Source: Prorocentrum cordatum
Lineage: Eukaryota > Sar > Dinophyceae > Prorocentrales > Prorocentraceae
DNA length: 20,455 bases
Assembly: GCA_963575745.1 (NCBI GenBank)
Contig: CAUYUJ010014557.1
Span: forward strand, 374,235 to 394,689
Reading direction: 5' to 3'
In this document: positions 7,911 to 15,127 of the stretch, in pieces
Layout of the letters: the number at the start of each line of letters is the position of its first letter
Numbering within the stretch: the stretch's first letter is position 1
Program-made: the position numbers and the translations under genes
Notes under the pieces: generated by a model
The model's input: only the letters and a program-made list of their open reading frames with translations
Told to the model about the DNA's origin: nothing
Database searches by the model: none

Positions 7911-8500
7911 CTCGTAGAGCTTCCCTAGGAGCGTTAGCGGCGAAGCTAGGAAAGTAATCCCGGCGTGTACGGGGGCCAGTTGGCAAAAAATACCTGCAGA
8001 CGTTCTGTCTTTTTGGCGTCTTTAAATTCGATTTCTCGAAATTCAAGCGGTCGTTAGAGGTCTAGTATTTTCTTCCATCTTCGATCTTATTCCCGCTCTC
8101 CGTCTTAATATCAGGTCGATCGGGTACCTATTACTGCCAAAAAGCACTCAGGCGGGATCGGCTGTGTCGAGTCATCAAGACAGGTGCTGTCGGTTTTTTG
8201 TGCTTAACTCGAGCTGTAGGATAGATACAGAGCTGGTATGCACACCTAATCGATCTAGAATCGTCAGGCGCGTTCGTCTGGAGGTTTCAATTGTCTGAAC
8301 TTGGTATGCTACTCGAGCTAGGTCCGCAAAACTGTTCGTACTCTAATATTTTTGCGGGGGATGATGATGAGTTTCTTGACTGAAATCGAGCCGCAGATGA
8401 GCTACAGGGCTCTTTGGCACAGCTATCGGAAGGAAATCATCAGACGCGATAGTCTGGAGTATCTGGACGCCTGATCTCGGTCCGCTTTCAGCGTTGGAGC
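7911..8500 (-). mobile_element. Family A element, copy A4 (minus orientation)
   Basis: Reads as the reverse complement of A2: CTCGTAGAGCTTCCCTAGGA at the left, CCAGTTGGCAAAAAATACC, ATCGGGTACCTATTACTGCC, GGTGCTGTCGGTTTTTTGTG, CTCGAGCTGTAGGATAG, then the A-specific inner part to about CGGTCCGCTTTCAGCG. The head hairpin is not present; B2 starts a few bases further on. It forms an inverted pair with A2/A3 around 6757-7910. Confidence 0.8.
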
Positions 8501-8506
8501 CGAACA

Positions 8507-8903
8507 ACTGGCGCCGGCGGTGAACCGTCAACCCGGTCACGCCGGGAACCACGTAGAGCTCCTTGCTTAGGTAAGAGTGCTCAGAATCGAAGCAGAGAAC
8601 TTCGCAGAAGATGTTCTGAAAATCTTCATTTTCGCACTGTTTGATGTCAACATGAGGTCGGTTCGGCGAAGTGAACCGATAGTGAAACTGCATCTACATA
8701 GCTGAGCGGTTCTCAGAATGAAGTCTATATGCTAATGCTCAGTGCAAAAATCTGCTTTCTCAAAATTAATTGTCGAATATCTTTCAAATCTTAAGAAATA
8801 CGAGCCCAAGCCATCACATTGTCCGTCCGAGCCGGGTCGACCAACTAGCTCCATTTTGCACTCGAATTCTTCTTAGCCCATCTCGCCCAAGAACTCTACG
8901 AGG
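8507..8903 (+). mobile_element. Family B element, copy B2 (397 bp)
   Basis: ACTGGCGCCGG start. The head stem CCGGCGGTGA (8514-8523) faces TCACGCCGG (8537-8545), one base shorter than the consensus TCACCGCCGG. It is followed by ACCACGTAGAGCTCCTTG, the shared body (GAAACTGCATC, CTGCTTTCTCAAAATTAATT, CACATTGTCCGTCCGAGCCG, CCAACTAGCTCC) and the end GAACTCTACGAGG. It is co-linear with B1 over its whole length with many substitutions, so these are old copies. Confidence 0.8.
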
Positions 8904-8923
8904 TGCTATTCGTACTTTGCTAA

Positions 8924-9261
8924 TTCCCGGGGAGCATTCTGGGAGGTATAGGGTTTTAGATTAGAAGCCGGGCTGTGGTGGAGCCTGCCAGCAGCCCATC
9001 TTCGCCGGTTACCAATCCCCGGGGCGACCTCTAAAACGTCGCAGCGTGTCCGGGGGCGTCTCGGGCACGCGTCCACGCGCGCCTGCACGCGCGCAGGCAC
9101 GCGTGGAAGCGTCGCTGGCAGAACTTCAGCAGCGCTTCAGGGGAGCTCCCCGGAGCTCCCAAGGAAAGTTGTCCAGGGTATTCAGAGCCGCACAGGGAAG
9201 CTTTGCAGCGTGTCCAGAGCTCTGCCACGCGAGGTTTCCGGCGTCTTCACGCACGCTAAAG
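8924..9261 (+). mobile_element. Family C element, copy C3 (long form)
   Basis: Head TTCCCGGGGAGCATTCTGGG, AGATTAGAAGCCGGGCTGTG, centre CCACGCGCGCCTGCACG, and a 3' extension after AAGGAAAGTT: GTATTCAGAGCCGCACAGGG and CCACGCGAGGTTTCCGGCGT up to CGCACGCTAAAG. The same extension is found in C4, and a related ending in family D, which ties D and long C together. Confidence 0.8.
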
Positions 9262-9338
9262 CGCACGGAACTCGTAGAGTTTCTCCAAGAGCGAGCGGCG
9301 AAGCTAGAAGAGTAACTCGTAGAGCTCCCCTTAGCTAG
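9262..9338. repeat. Two A tips in tandem
   Basis: ACTCGTAGAGTTTCTCCAAG (9271 region) and ACTCGTAGAGCTCCCCTTAG (from 9314), separated by GCGGCGAAGCTAGAAGAGTA. They form the link between C3 and C4. Confidence 0.7.
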
Positions 9339-9677
9339 TTCCCGGAGAGCTCTCTGGAAGCTATAGGGGTTTGAATTAGAAGCCGGACGGTGGTGGTGCC
9401 TGCCAGCAGCCCACCTCCACCGCTCCACGATCCCCCCAGCGCCTCGCCGGTCCCGGCAGCCCGTCCGGGAGCGCTTCCGGCAAGCGTCCACGCGTGCAGG
9501 CACGCGCGGAAGTGTTCCTGGCAGCGCTTCAGAAGCGCTGCAGGGGAGCCCCCGGGGCTGTCAAGGAAAGCTATTCCAGAGTATTCAGCTACGTAGGGAA
9601 GCTTTCTAGCGGCTCCAGAGCTCCGTCTCGCGAGATTTCCAGCGTCTCTACGCACGCTGAGCCGCGCGCGTGTGCTG
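9339..9677 (+). mobile_element. Family C element, copy C4 (long form)
   Basis: Head TTCCCGGAGAGCTCTCTGGA, body as in other C copies, but the central palindrome is shortened by about 12 bp (CACGCGTGCAGGCACGCGCG). The long 3' extension GTATTCAGCTACGTAGGGAA and TCGCGAGATTTCCAGCGTCT ends at CGCACGCTGA. The 12-bp loss is what a slip across a palindrome would leave. Confidence 0.8.
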
Positions 9678-9931
9678 TTCCCAGAGAGCTCTGTGAAAGC
9701 TAGAAAGTTTTAGATTACAAGCCGGAGGGTGGTGGTGCCTGCCAGCAGCCCATCTCCGCCGCTCAAGAATCCCTGCAGCAACCTGTTCGAGCTGGCAGCG
9801 GGTCCGGGAGCGGTTCCGGCACGCGTGCACGCGTGCTTGCACGCGAGCATGCACGCGTGGAAGCGTGCCTGGCAGCGCTTCAGAAGCGCTCCAGGAGAGC
9901 TTCCGAGGGCTCGCCAGGAAAGCTTTCCGGT
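9678..9931 (+). mobile_element. Family C element, copy C5
   Basis: Head TTCCCAGAGAGCTCTGTGAA, AGATTACAAGCCGGAGGGTG, centre ACGCGTGCACGCGTGCTTGC, CAGCGCTTCAGAAGCGCT hairpin, end CCAGGAAAGCTTTCCGGTAA running straight into an A-tip array. Confidence 0.8.
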
Positions 9932-10251
9932 AACTCGCAGAGCTTCCCTTCGAGCGTTAGCGGCGAGGCTAGAAGAGTCATTCGTAGAGCTTCCTTTCGC
10001 TAGTTGCTGGGAGCTTAAGAAAAACTCGTAGAGCTTCCCTTAGCTAGTTGCTGGAAGCTTAAGAGTAACTCGTAGAGCTTCCCGTAGCTAGTTGCTGGAA
10101 GCTGAAGAGTACCTCGTAGAGCTCTTCGGCATCGATGAGCTAGATAAGCTTGAGGAATAACTCGTAGATCTTCCCTTGGCTAGATGCTGGAAGCTTAAGA
10201 GTAATAGCTCGTAGAGCTTCCCTTAGCTAGTTGCTGGAACCTTAAAAGTAA
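9932..10251. repeat. Tandem array of A tips with one B tip (about 44-48 bp units)
   Basis: Seven units begin CTCGTAGAGC or close variants at 9934, 9981, 10025, 10069, 10113, 10161 and 10208 (spacings 47, 44, 44, 44, 48, 47). A-type units read CTCGTAGAGCTTCCCTTAGC then TAGTTGCTGGAAGCTTAAG and contain inverted AGCTTCC and GGAAGCT. The fifth unit is B-type (CCTCGTAGAGCTCTTCGGC) up to GAGCTAGATAAGCTTGAGG, in register with the A units. Confidence 0.85.
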
Positions 10252-10500
10252 TTCCCGGAGGGCTCTCTGAGAGCTATAGGGTTTTAGATTAGAAGCCCAG
10301 CGATGGTGGTGCCTGCCAGCAGCCCATCTTCGCCGCTCCAGAATTCTCGCAGGGGTTCGTTCGTTTGGGGTCGCAGCGGGTCCGGGAGCGTTTCCGGCAC
10401 GCGTCCACGCGCGCCTGCACGCGCGCAGGCACGCATGGACGCGAGCCTGGCAGCGCTTCAGAAGCTCCCCACGAGAGCCCACCAGAGCTCGCCAGGAAAG
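10252..10500 (+). mobile_element. Family C element, copy C6
   Basis: Head TTCCCGGAGGGCTCTCTGAG, AGATTAGAAGCCCAGCGATG, GCAGCCCATCTTCGCCGCTC, a copy-specific GGGGTTCGTTCGTTTGGGG, centre CCACGCGCGCCTGCACG, end CGCCAGGAAAG joined directly to an A tip. Confidence 0.8.
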
Positions 10501-10502
10501 TA

Positions 10503-10618
10503 ACTCGTAGAGCTTCCCTTAGCTAGTTGCTGGAACCTGAAGAGTAATTCCGGGGCGCTGGAGAGCTAGTTGGCAAGAAAAATCTCGACTGACCTTTTGG
10601 TGCCTTTTGGTCGTTTGA
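10503..10618 (-). mobile_element. Family A end fragment (minus orientation)
   Basis: CTCGTAGAGCTTCCCTTAGC, GCTAGTTGGCAAGAAAAATC, GGACCTTTTGG-like and TTTTGGTCGTTTGAAAA, identical in order to the ends at 15005-15127, 16489 and 18175. It stops about 115 bp in, where a B tip begins. The 15005 fragment is truncated at nearly the same place. Confidence 0.75.
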
Positions 10619-10710
10619 AAATACCTTGTAGAGCTCTTCGGCATCGATGAGCTAGAGGAATTCCGGCGCGGGGTGCAGCTAGTTCACCCACCCGGCTCGG
10701 GCGGACAAGG
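10619..10710 (-). mobile_element. Family B end fragment (minus orientation)
   Basis: ACCTTGTAGAGCTCTTCGGC, GATGAGCTAGAGGAATTCCG, GGGTGCAGCTAGTT, then CGGCTCGGGCGGACAA. This corresponds to the last ~90 bp of B1 read from its end. Confidence 0.7.
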
Positions 10711-10977
10711 TTCCCGGAGAGGTCTCTGAGAGCTAGATGGTTTTAGATGAGAAGCCGGACGGTGGTGGTGCCTGCCAGCAGCCCATATTCGCCGCTCCAG
10801 AACCCCCGCAGCGACTCGTAAAAGTTCGCAGCGGGTCCGGGAGCCTTTCCCGCACGCGTCCACGCGAGCCTGCACGCGCGCAGGCACGCATGGAAGCGTG
10901 CCTGGCAGCGCTTCCGAAGCGCTTCAGGAGAGCACCCCACAGCTCCCCAGGAAAGATTTTCTGTCCCCGAGAGAGTA
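10711..10977 (+). mobile_element. Family C element, copy C7
   Basis: Head TTCCCGGAGAGGTCTCTGAG, AGATGAGAAGCCGGACGGTG, GCAGCCCATATTCGCCGCTC, centre CCACGCGAGCCTGCACG, end CCCAGGAAAGATTT. The following ~17 bp lead to D1. Confidence 0.8.
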
Positions 10978-11322
10978 TTCCCGGATAGACTTGGGCTAGA
11001 TAGGGTCGTCAGAAGAGAAGCCGGCGGGTGCGCGTGCGCCGCCGCACCCCTCCGCCCACCGCTGCACGTTCCCTTCTGTGGCTCCCCGGGTTCTGCAGCG
11101 TGTCCCGGAGCGCCCGTTCCAATACGTTCCCGTAGAACGTGCTCCAGAGGCCGCGCGAAGCTTCCCGAGCAGCGCGCCTTCACGCGTGCAGCGTGCCCCC
11201 ACGCGTGCAGGCATGCGTGAAAACGTCGCGGTCAGCTATTCAGAAGCGCTTTAGGGGCGCTTCCCAGCGACCGCCGAGCTCCGCTTCGCGCGACTTCGAG
11301 CGCCTCCGCGCACGCTGTTCGG
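10978..11322 (+). mobile_element. Family D element, copy D1 (about 345 bp)
   Basis: Starts TTCCCGGATAGACTTGGGCT and keeps the C-like GAGAAGCCGG, then has its own body: GGGTGCGCGTGCGCCGCCGC, CACCCCTCCGCCCACCGCT, AATACGTTCCCGTAGAACGT (inverted ACGTTC and GAACGT), CACGCGTGCAGCGTGCCCCC, AGAAGCGCTTTAGGGGCGCT and an ending TTCGCGCGACTTCGAGCGCC to CGCACGCTGT. D2 at 13146 matches it along its whole length. Confidence 0.8.
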
Positions 11323-11357
11323 CATATCGCTCGAAAAGAAATCCAGAGAAACACTAG

Positions 11358-11434
11358 TACCTCGTAGAACTCCTACCGCGCAGAGCTCTTCGGCATCGAT
11401 GAGCTAGAGGAATGCCGGCGCGGGTTGCAGCTAG
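11358..11434 (-). repeat. B tip with partial duplication
   Basis: ACCTCGTAGAACTCCTACCG, then a second AGAGCTCTTCGGCATCGATG, GAGGAATGCCGGCGCGGGTT, CAGCTAGTT. The following base begins C8. Confidence 0.65.
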
Positions 11435-11720
11435 TTCCCGGAGACCTCTCTGAGGGCTAGAGGGCTTCAGATTAGAAGCCGGACGGTGGTGGTGTCCGCT
11501 GGCAGCCCATCTCCGCCGGTCCAGGATCCTCGCAGCGACTCGCCCGAGCCGGCAGCGGGTCCGGGGGAGCTTCCGGCAAGCGTCCACGCGTGCCTGCACG
11601 CGTGCAGGCACGCGTGGAAGCGATCCTGGCAGCGCTTCAGAAGCGCTGCAGGGGGGCCCCCCAGAGCTCCAGAAGCGCTTCACGAGAGCGTCCGAGGGCT
11701 CGCCAGGAAAGCTTTCCGGT
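11435..11720 (+). mobile_element. Family C element, copy C8
   Basis: Head TTCCCGGAGACCTCTCTGAG, CAGATTAGAAGCCGGACGGT, centre with an uninterrupted 34-bp palindrome (11584-11617; half-site CCACGCGTGCCTGCACG). The CAGCGCTTCAGAAGCGCTG hairpin and the end GCCAGGAAAGCTTTCCGGT follow. Confidence 0.85.
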
Positions 11721-11723
11721 ATG

Positions 11724-11814
11724 TTCCCGGAGAGCTCTCTGAGAGCTAGAGGGTTTTAGATTAGAAGCCGGACGGTGGTGGTGCCCGCCAGGAGCGCCTC
11801 CACGGCGGTCCACG
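11724..11814 (+). mobile_element. Family C element, copy C9 (truncated)
   Basis: Complete head and AGATTAGAAGCCGGACGGTG, then the subtype sequence GCCAGGAGCGCCTCCACGGC also seen in C13, C14 and C18. It is cut at CCACG by a B tip. Confidence 0.75.
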
Positions 11815-11991
11815 TACCTCGTAGAGCTCTTCCTTATTCCCTGAGAGCTCTCTGAGAGCTAGAGGTTCTTCGCTCTCCGGGTTTTGGACGCTGCCAATCG
11901 ACGAGCTGGAGGAATTCCGGCGCGGGGTGGAGCTAGTTGGTCGACCCGACCAGAAAGGATAAAGTGGTGACTTTGGATCGGTTTTCAGATT
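11815..11991. other. Composite junction: B tip, C head, module, B fragment
   Basis: In order: ACCTCGTAGAGCTCTTCC (B tip); TTCCCTGAGAGCTCTCTGAG (C head only, to about 11866); TTCGCTCTCCGGGTTTTGG with ACGCTGCCAA (recurring module); ACGAGCTGGAGGAATTCCGG to AAGTGGTGACTTTGGATCGG (B end fragment, minus orientation). The ordering shows repeated insertion or template switching at element ends. Confidence 0.65.
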
Positions 11992-12190
11992 TTCCCGGAG
12001 CTCAGCAGTCCATTTCCGCCACTCCACGATCCTCGCAGCAACTCGCCCGTGCCGGCAACCCGTCCGGGAGCGCTTCCGGCACGCGCCCACGCGAGCCTTC
12101 ACGCGTGCACGGACGCATGGGGGCGTGCCTGGCCGCGCTTTCGAAGCGCTTCAGGGGGGCCCTTCAGATCGAGCTCTTCAGGGAAGATTT
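11992..12190 (+). mobile_element. Family C element, copy C10 (internally deleted)
   Basis: Goes from TTCCCGGAGCTCAGCAG straight into TCCATTTCCGCCACTCCACG, so the AGATTAGAAGCCGG block is missing. The rest is normal: GCCCACGCGAGCCTTCACGC, GCGCTTTCGAAGCGCTTCAG, ending near CTTCAGGGAAGATTT. Confidence 0.7.
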
Positions 12191-12321
12191 CAGTCCAGAG
12201 TTTCTGCCGTAACGGGGTAGTCGTCGAAGACGCCGCTGACGCATCCGTGCTTTCTGAATCAAATACTCGTGTGTTTGGTATGTTGATTGATCCGAAGAAG
12301 CAGTTTCGCACCATTGTGTAA
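12191..12321 (+). other. Non-repetitive insert with a short protein-like frame
   Basis: About 130 bp with no match elsewhere in the window, of lower GC than the surrounding C elements. One plus-strand frame is open to a TAA at 12319-12321, two bases before C11. Its last ~40 codons read like ordinary globular protein (including VVVEDAADASVL and VFGMLIDPKKQFRTIV). There is no start codon of its own; upstream the frame runs through C10. I do not recognise the family. It may be a captured gene fragment or chance. Confidence 0.35.
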
Positions 12322-12606
12322 TTCCCGGAGAGCTCTCTGAGAGCTATAAAGTTTTAGATTAGAAGCCGGACAGTGGTGGTGCCTGCCAGCAGCCCATCTC
12401 CGCCGGTCCAGGATCCTCGCAGCGCCCTGTAAAACCTCGCAGCGGGTCCGGGAGCGCTTCGGGCACGCGTCCACGCGTGCCTGCACGCGTGCAGGCACGC
12501 GTGGAAGCGTCCCCGGCAGCGCTTCGGAAGCGCTGCAGGGGAGCCCCGCGAGCCCCAGAAGCGCTTCACGAGAGCGTCCGAGGGCCCGCCAGGAAAAAAT
12601 TCCGGT
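12322..12606 (+). mobile_element. Family C element, copy C11
   Basis: Head TTCCCGGAGAGCTCTCTGAG, AGATTAGAAGCCGGACAGTG, perfect 34-bp palindrome at 12471-12504, hairpin CAGCGCTTCGGAAGCGCTG, end CCAGGAAAAAATTCCGGT. Confidence 0.85.
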
Positions 12607-12612
12607 CTGTGT

Positions 12613-12870
12613 TTCCCGGAGAGCTCTCTGAGAGCTATAGAGGGTTTTAAATAAGAAGCCGGACGGTGGTGGTGCCCGCCAGCAGCCCATCTCCGCCGCT
12701 CCACGATCCTCGCAGCAACTCGCCCGTCCCGGCAGCCCGTCCGGGAGCGTCTCCGGCAAGCGTCCACGCGTGCCTGCACGCGTGCAGGCACGCGTGCAGG
12801 CGTTCCTGGCAGCGCTTCAGAAGCGCTGCAGGGGAGCGCCCAGAGCTCCCCTGGAGGGGTTTCCCGTTCC
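12613..12870 (+). mobile_element. Family C element, copy C12
   Basis: Head TTCCCGGAGAGCTCTCTGAG, TTTTAAATAAGAAGCCGGAC, GCAGCCCATCTCCGCCGCTC, near-perfect palindrome centred at about 12780 (broken at its right edge by GCAGG), CAGCGCTTCAGAAGCGCTG. The normal end is replaced by CTGGAGGGGTTTCCCGTTCC and the TTCGCTCTCCGGGTTTTGG module (12880-12909). Confidence 0.8.
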
Positions 12871-12911
12871 TAAGGCTCCCTTCGCTCTCCGGGTTTTGGA
12901 CGCTACCAATG

Positions 12912-13143
12912 TTCCCGGAGAGCTCGCTGAGAGCTAGAAGGTTTAAGATTAGAAGCCGGACGGTGGTGGTGCCTGCCAGGAGCTCCTCCACGGCGGTCCA
13001 CGGGCCTCGCAGCAATTCGCCTGAGCCGGCAACGTGTCCGGGGGACCTTCCGGCAAGCTTTCACGCGTGCAGGCACGCGTTGAAGCGTTTCTGGTAGCGC
13101 TTCAGCAGCGCTGCAGGGGAGCCCCCCGGAGCCCCAGAAGAGC
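12912..13143 (+). mobile_element. Family C element, copy C13
   Basis: Head TTCCCGGAGAGCTCGCTGAG, AAGATTAGAAGCCGGACGGT, subtype block CAGGAGCTCCTCCACGGCGG, palindrome shortened by about 12 bp (TCACGCGTGCAGGCACGCGT), GCGCTTCAGCAGCGCTGC, end GCCCCAGAAGAGCA directly at D2. Confidence 0.8.
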
Positions 13144-13145
13144 AT

Positions 13146-13507
13146 TTCCCGGATAGCCTCTTGGGCTAGATAGGGTTGTCAGAAGAGAAGCCGGCGGGTG
13201 CGCGTGCGCCGCCGCACCCCTCCGCCCACCGCTCCACGTTCCCCTCTGTGCCTCCCCGGGTTCCGCAGCGAGTCCCGGAGCGCCTGTTCCAATACGTTCC
13301 CGTAGAACGTGCTCCAGAGGCCCCGCGAAGTTTCCCCCGCAGCGTGCTGTCGCGCGTGCAGCGAGCCCCCAGGCGCTCAGGCACGCCTGAAAACGTTGCA
13401 GTCAGCGATTCAGACGCCCATCAAGTGTGCTTCCCAGCGACCGTCGAGCACCGCTTCGCGCGATGTCCAGCGCCTCCGCGCACGTCTGAGGCATCTGGCC
13501 GCATCCT
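13146..13507 (+). mobile_element. Family D element, copy D2
   Basis: Same organisation as D1 from TTCCCGGATAGCCTCTTGGG to CGCACGTCTGAG. The ACGTTCCCGTAGAACGT hairpin is intact. The right third is more diverged (CAGACGCCCATCAAGTGTGC replaces the GCGCTT palindrome). Confidence 0.8.
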
Positions 13508-13508
13508 A

Positions 13509-13792
13509 TTCCCGGAGAGCTCTCTGAGCTAGAAGGTTTAAGATTAGAAGCCGGACGGTGGTGGTGCCTGCCAGGAGCTCCTCCACGGCGGCCCACGGGC
13601 CTCGCAGCAACTCGCCTGAGCCGGCAACGTGTCCAGGAGAGCTTTTGGCAAGCGCCCACGCGTGCCTGCACGCGTGCAGGCACGCGTGGAAGCGTTCCTG
13701 GCAGCGCTTCAGCAGCGCTGCAGGGGAGCCCCCAGAGCCCCAGAAGAGATTCACGCGAGCTTCCGTGGGCTTGCCAGGAAGCCTCTCCGGTC
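13509..13792 (+). mobile_element. Family C element, copy C14
   Basis: Head TTCCCGGAGAGCTCTCTGAG, AAGATTAGAAGCCGGACGGT, subtype block CAGGAGCTCCTCCACGGCGG, perfect 34-bp palindrome at 13656-13689, end TTGCCAGGAAGCCTCTCCGG, then the TTGCTCTCCGGGTTTTGG module. Confidence 0.85.
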
Positions 13793-13830
13793 TGTGTCCT
13801 CTTGCTCTCCGGGTTTTGGACGCAACCAAG

Positions 13831-13863
13831 TTCCCGGAGAGCTCGCTGAGAGCTAGAGGGTTT
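13831..13863 (+). mobile_element. Family C head C15, split from C16 by B4
   Basis: TTCCCGGAGAGCTCGCTGAG, AGCTAGAGGGTTT, then B4 begins. The continuation AGATTAGAAGCCGGACGG resumes right after B4 at 14266, so C15 and C16 are the two halves of one interrupted C element. Confidence 0.8.
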
Positions 13864-14265
13864 ACCTCGTAGAGCTCTTCGGCATCGATGAGCTAGAGGA
13901 ATTCCGGCGCGGGGTGGAGCTAGTTGGTCGACCCGACCAGAACGGACAATGTGACAACTGTTGGTGGGTTTTGCAAAAATTTGAAAGATATTTGACCATT
14001 TATTTCGAGAAAGCAGATTTTTCGCACCTGTAGTGGATTAAGGCGCGTCTGACAATAAAATTTTCAGGTCCGTAGCTGCAGTATTACTATCAAAACACTT
14101 GGTGGAACCGACGTTGGATAAAAACAGAAAAACGTGATTTTTCGAGTTTCTCAGATCTCGCTCCAGACACTTTCTTCATACTTACCGAGGAGCGCCGTGT
14201 GGGAGAAGAGCTCTACGAGGGCCCCGGCGGTAACCTGGTTAACGGTTTACCGCCGGATCCCAGTT
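13864..14265 (-). mobile_element. Family B element, copy B4 (402 bp, minus orientation, nested in C)
   Basis: Left end ACCTCGTAGAGCTCTTCGGC and GATGAGCTAGAGGAATTCCG, body with GGTCGACCCGACCAGAACGG, ATTTCGAGAAAGCAGATTTT and GGAACCGACG, then AGAGCTCTACGAGGG and the head CCGGCGGTAA (14224-14233) with TTACCGCCGG (14247-14256), ending ATCCCAGT. The tip end is B-type, but the head stem carries the A-T pair typical of family A, so this copy looks like a B body with an A-type head. The flanks suggest a TTA (or TA) target duplication. Confidence 0.8.
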
Positions 14266-14480
14266 AGATTAGAAGCCGGACGGTGGTGGTGCCCGCCAGC
14301 AGCCCATCTCCGCCGCTCCACGATCCTCGCAGCAACTCGCCCGTCCCGGCAGCGGGTCCGGGAGAGCATCCGGCATGCGCTCACGCGTGCCTACACGCGC
14401 GCAGGCACGCGGGGAAGCATTCCTGGCAGCGCTTGACAAGCGCTTCTGGGGAGCCCACGTGGGCTCTCTAGGAAAGATTG
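14266..14480 (+). mobile_element. Family C right part C16 (continuation of C15)
   Basis: AGATTAGAAGCCGGACGGTG, GCAGCCCATCTCCGCCGCTC, degenerate centre, then hairpin AGCGCTTG, A, CAAGCGCT (14428-14444), in which the closing C-G pair of other copies is replaced by G-C on both arms. Ends TCTAGGAAAGATT. Confidence 0.8.
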
Positions 14481-14520
14481 AGCTTTACAAAAGGTTTGGA
14501 GGGCTTGTCAGGAAAGATTC

Positions 14521-14760
14521 ACAGGGAGCTCTCTGCGAGCTAGAAGGTTTTCGATTGGGAGACGGCCGGTGGTGGCGCCCGCCAGCAGCCCATTTTCGCC
14601 GGTCCAGAATCCCCGCAGCGGCTTGTAAAACGTCGCAGCGGGTCCGGGAGAGCTTCGGGCACTCGTCCACGCGTGCCCCCGCGCGTGCAGGCACGCGTGG
14701 AAGCGTCGCGGAAGCGCGTCGTCAGTCCCAGAAAGCGTCCCAGAAAGTTCCTTCGCAGCG
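14521..14760 (+). mobile_element. Family C element, copy C17 (diverged)
   Basis: ACAGGGAGCTCTCTGCGAGC head, TCGATTGGGAGACGGCCGGT instead of the usual block, GCAGCCCATTTTCGCCGGTC, CCACGCGTGCCCCCGCGCGT, then AGAAAGCGTCCCAGAAAG. The right boundary is uncertain. Confidence 0.65.
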
Positions 14761-14952
14761 CTCCAGAAGCACGTGCAGGAACGCGTGGAAGCGTCTCGTC
14801 AGGAGCGCGCCAGGCATGCTGTCCAGACCCGTTTGCGCCCGCGTTGCAGACGAGATCGTAGAGGACGTGAAAAGGCTGCGACCTGAGCAGATCGTTAAAC
14901 TGCTCCGGCGGGAAAGGGAGCTCCGACCCGAGCAGGTCGTTAAACTTCTCTT
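14761..14952 (+). other. Segment with a 45-bp in-frame duplication
   Basis: CGACCTGAGCAGATCGTTAA at 14879 and CGACCCGAGCAGGTCGTTAA at 14924 are tandem copies 45 bp apart. In the plus-strand frame that ends at TAA (14954-14956) they read RPEQIVKLL and RPEQVVKLL. Two of the three base differences are silent and one is Ile/Val. The frame has no clear start; upstream it runs through C17. Charged, helix-like sequence precedes the repeats. I cannot assign a family. It could be a captured fragment or coincidence. Confidence 0.35.
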
Positions 14953-15127
14953 GTAACTCGTAGAGCTTCCCTTGCCATGTAACTGGTAGAGCTTCCCTTA
15001 GCAAGTAACTCGTAGAGCTCCCCTTAGCAAGCTATTGCTGGAAGCTTAAGAGTAATTCCGGGGCGCTGGAAAGCTAGTTGGCAAGAAAAATCTCGACGGA
15101 CCTTTTGGTGACTTTCGGTCGGTTAAG
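14953..15127 (-). repeat. A tips and an A end fragment
   Basis: A short tip (ACTCGTAGAGCTTCCCTTGC) is followed by a variant ACTGGTAGAGCTTCCCTTAG, and then from 15007 a longer A end with CTATTGCTGGAAGCTTAAG, GCTAGTTGGCAAGAAAAATC and TTTCGGTCGGTTAAG. It is cut at about 15127 by the start of A5. Confidence 0.75.

Noticed and set aside
8343-8693. 116-codon minus-strand frame across A4 and B2
   Set aside because: It crosses the A4/B2 boundary, and B1 has no matching intact frame, so it is not conserved with the element.
7215-14480. CRISPR-like array because of regularly recurring palindromic repeats
   Set aside because: Repeats are 250-345 bp with no short unique spacers, and the context is eukaryotic-type repeat DNA with no cas genes.
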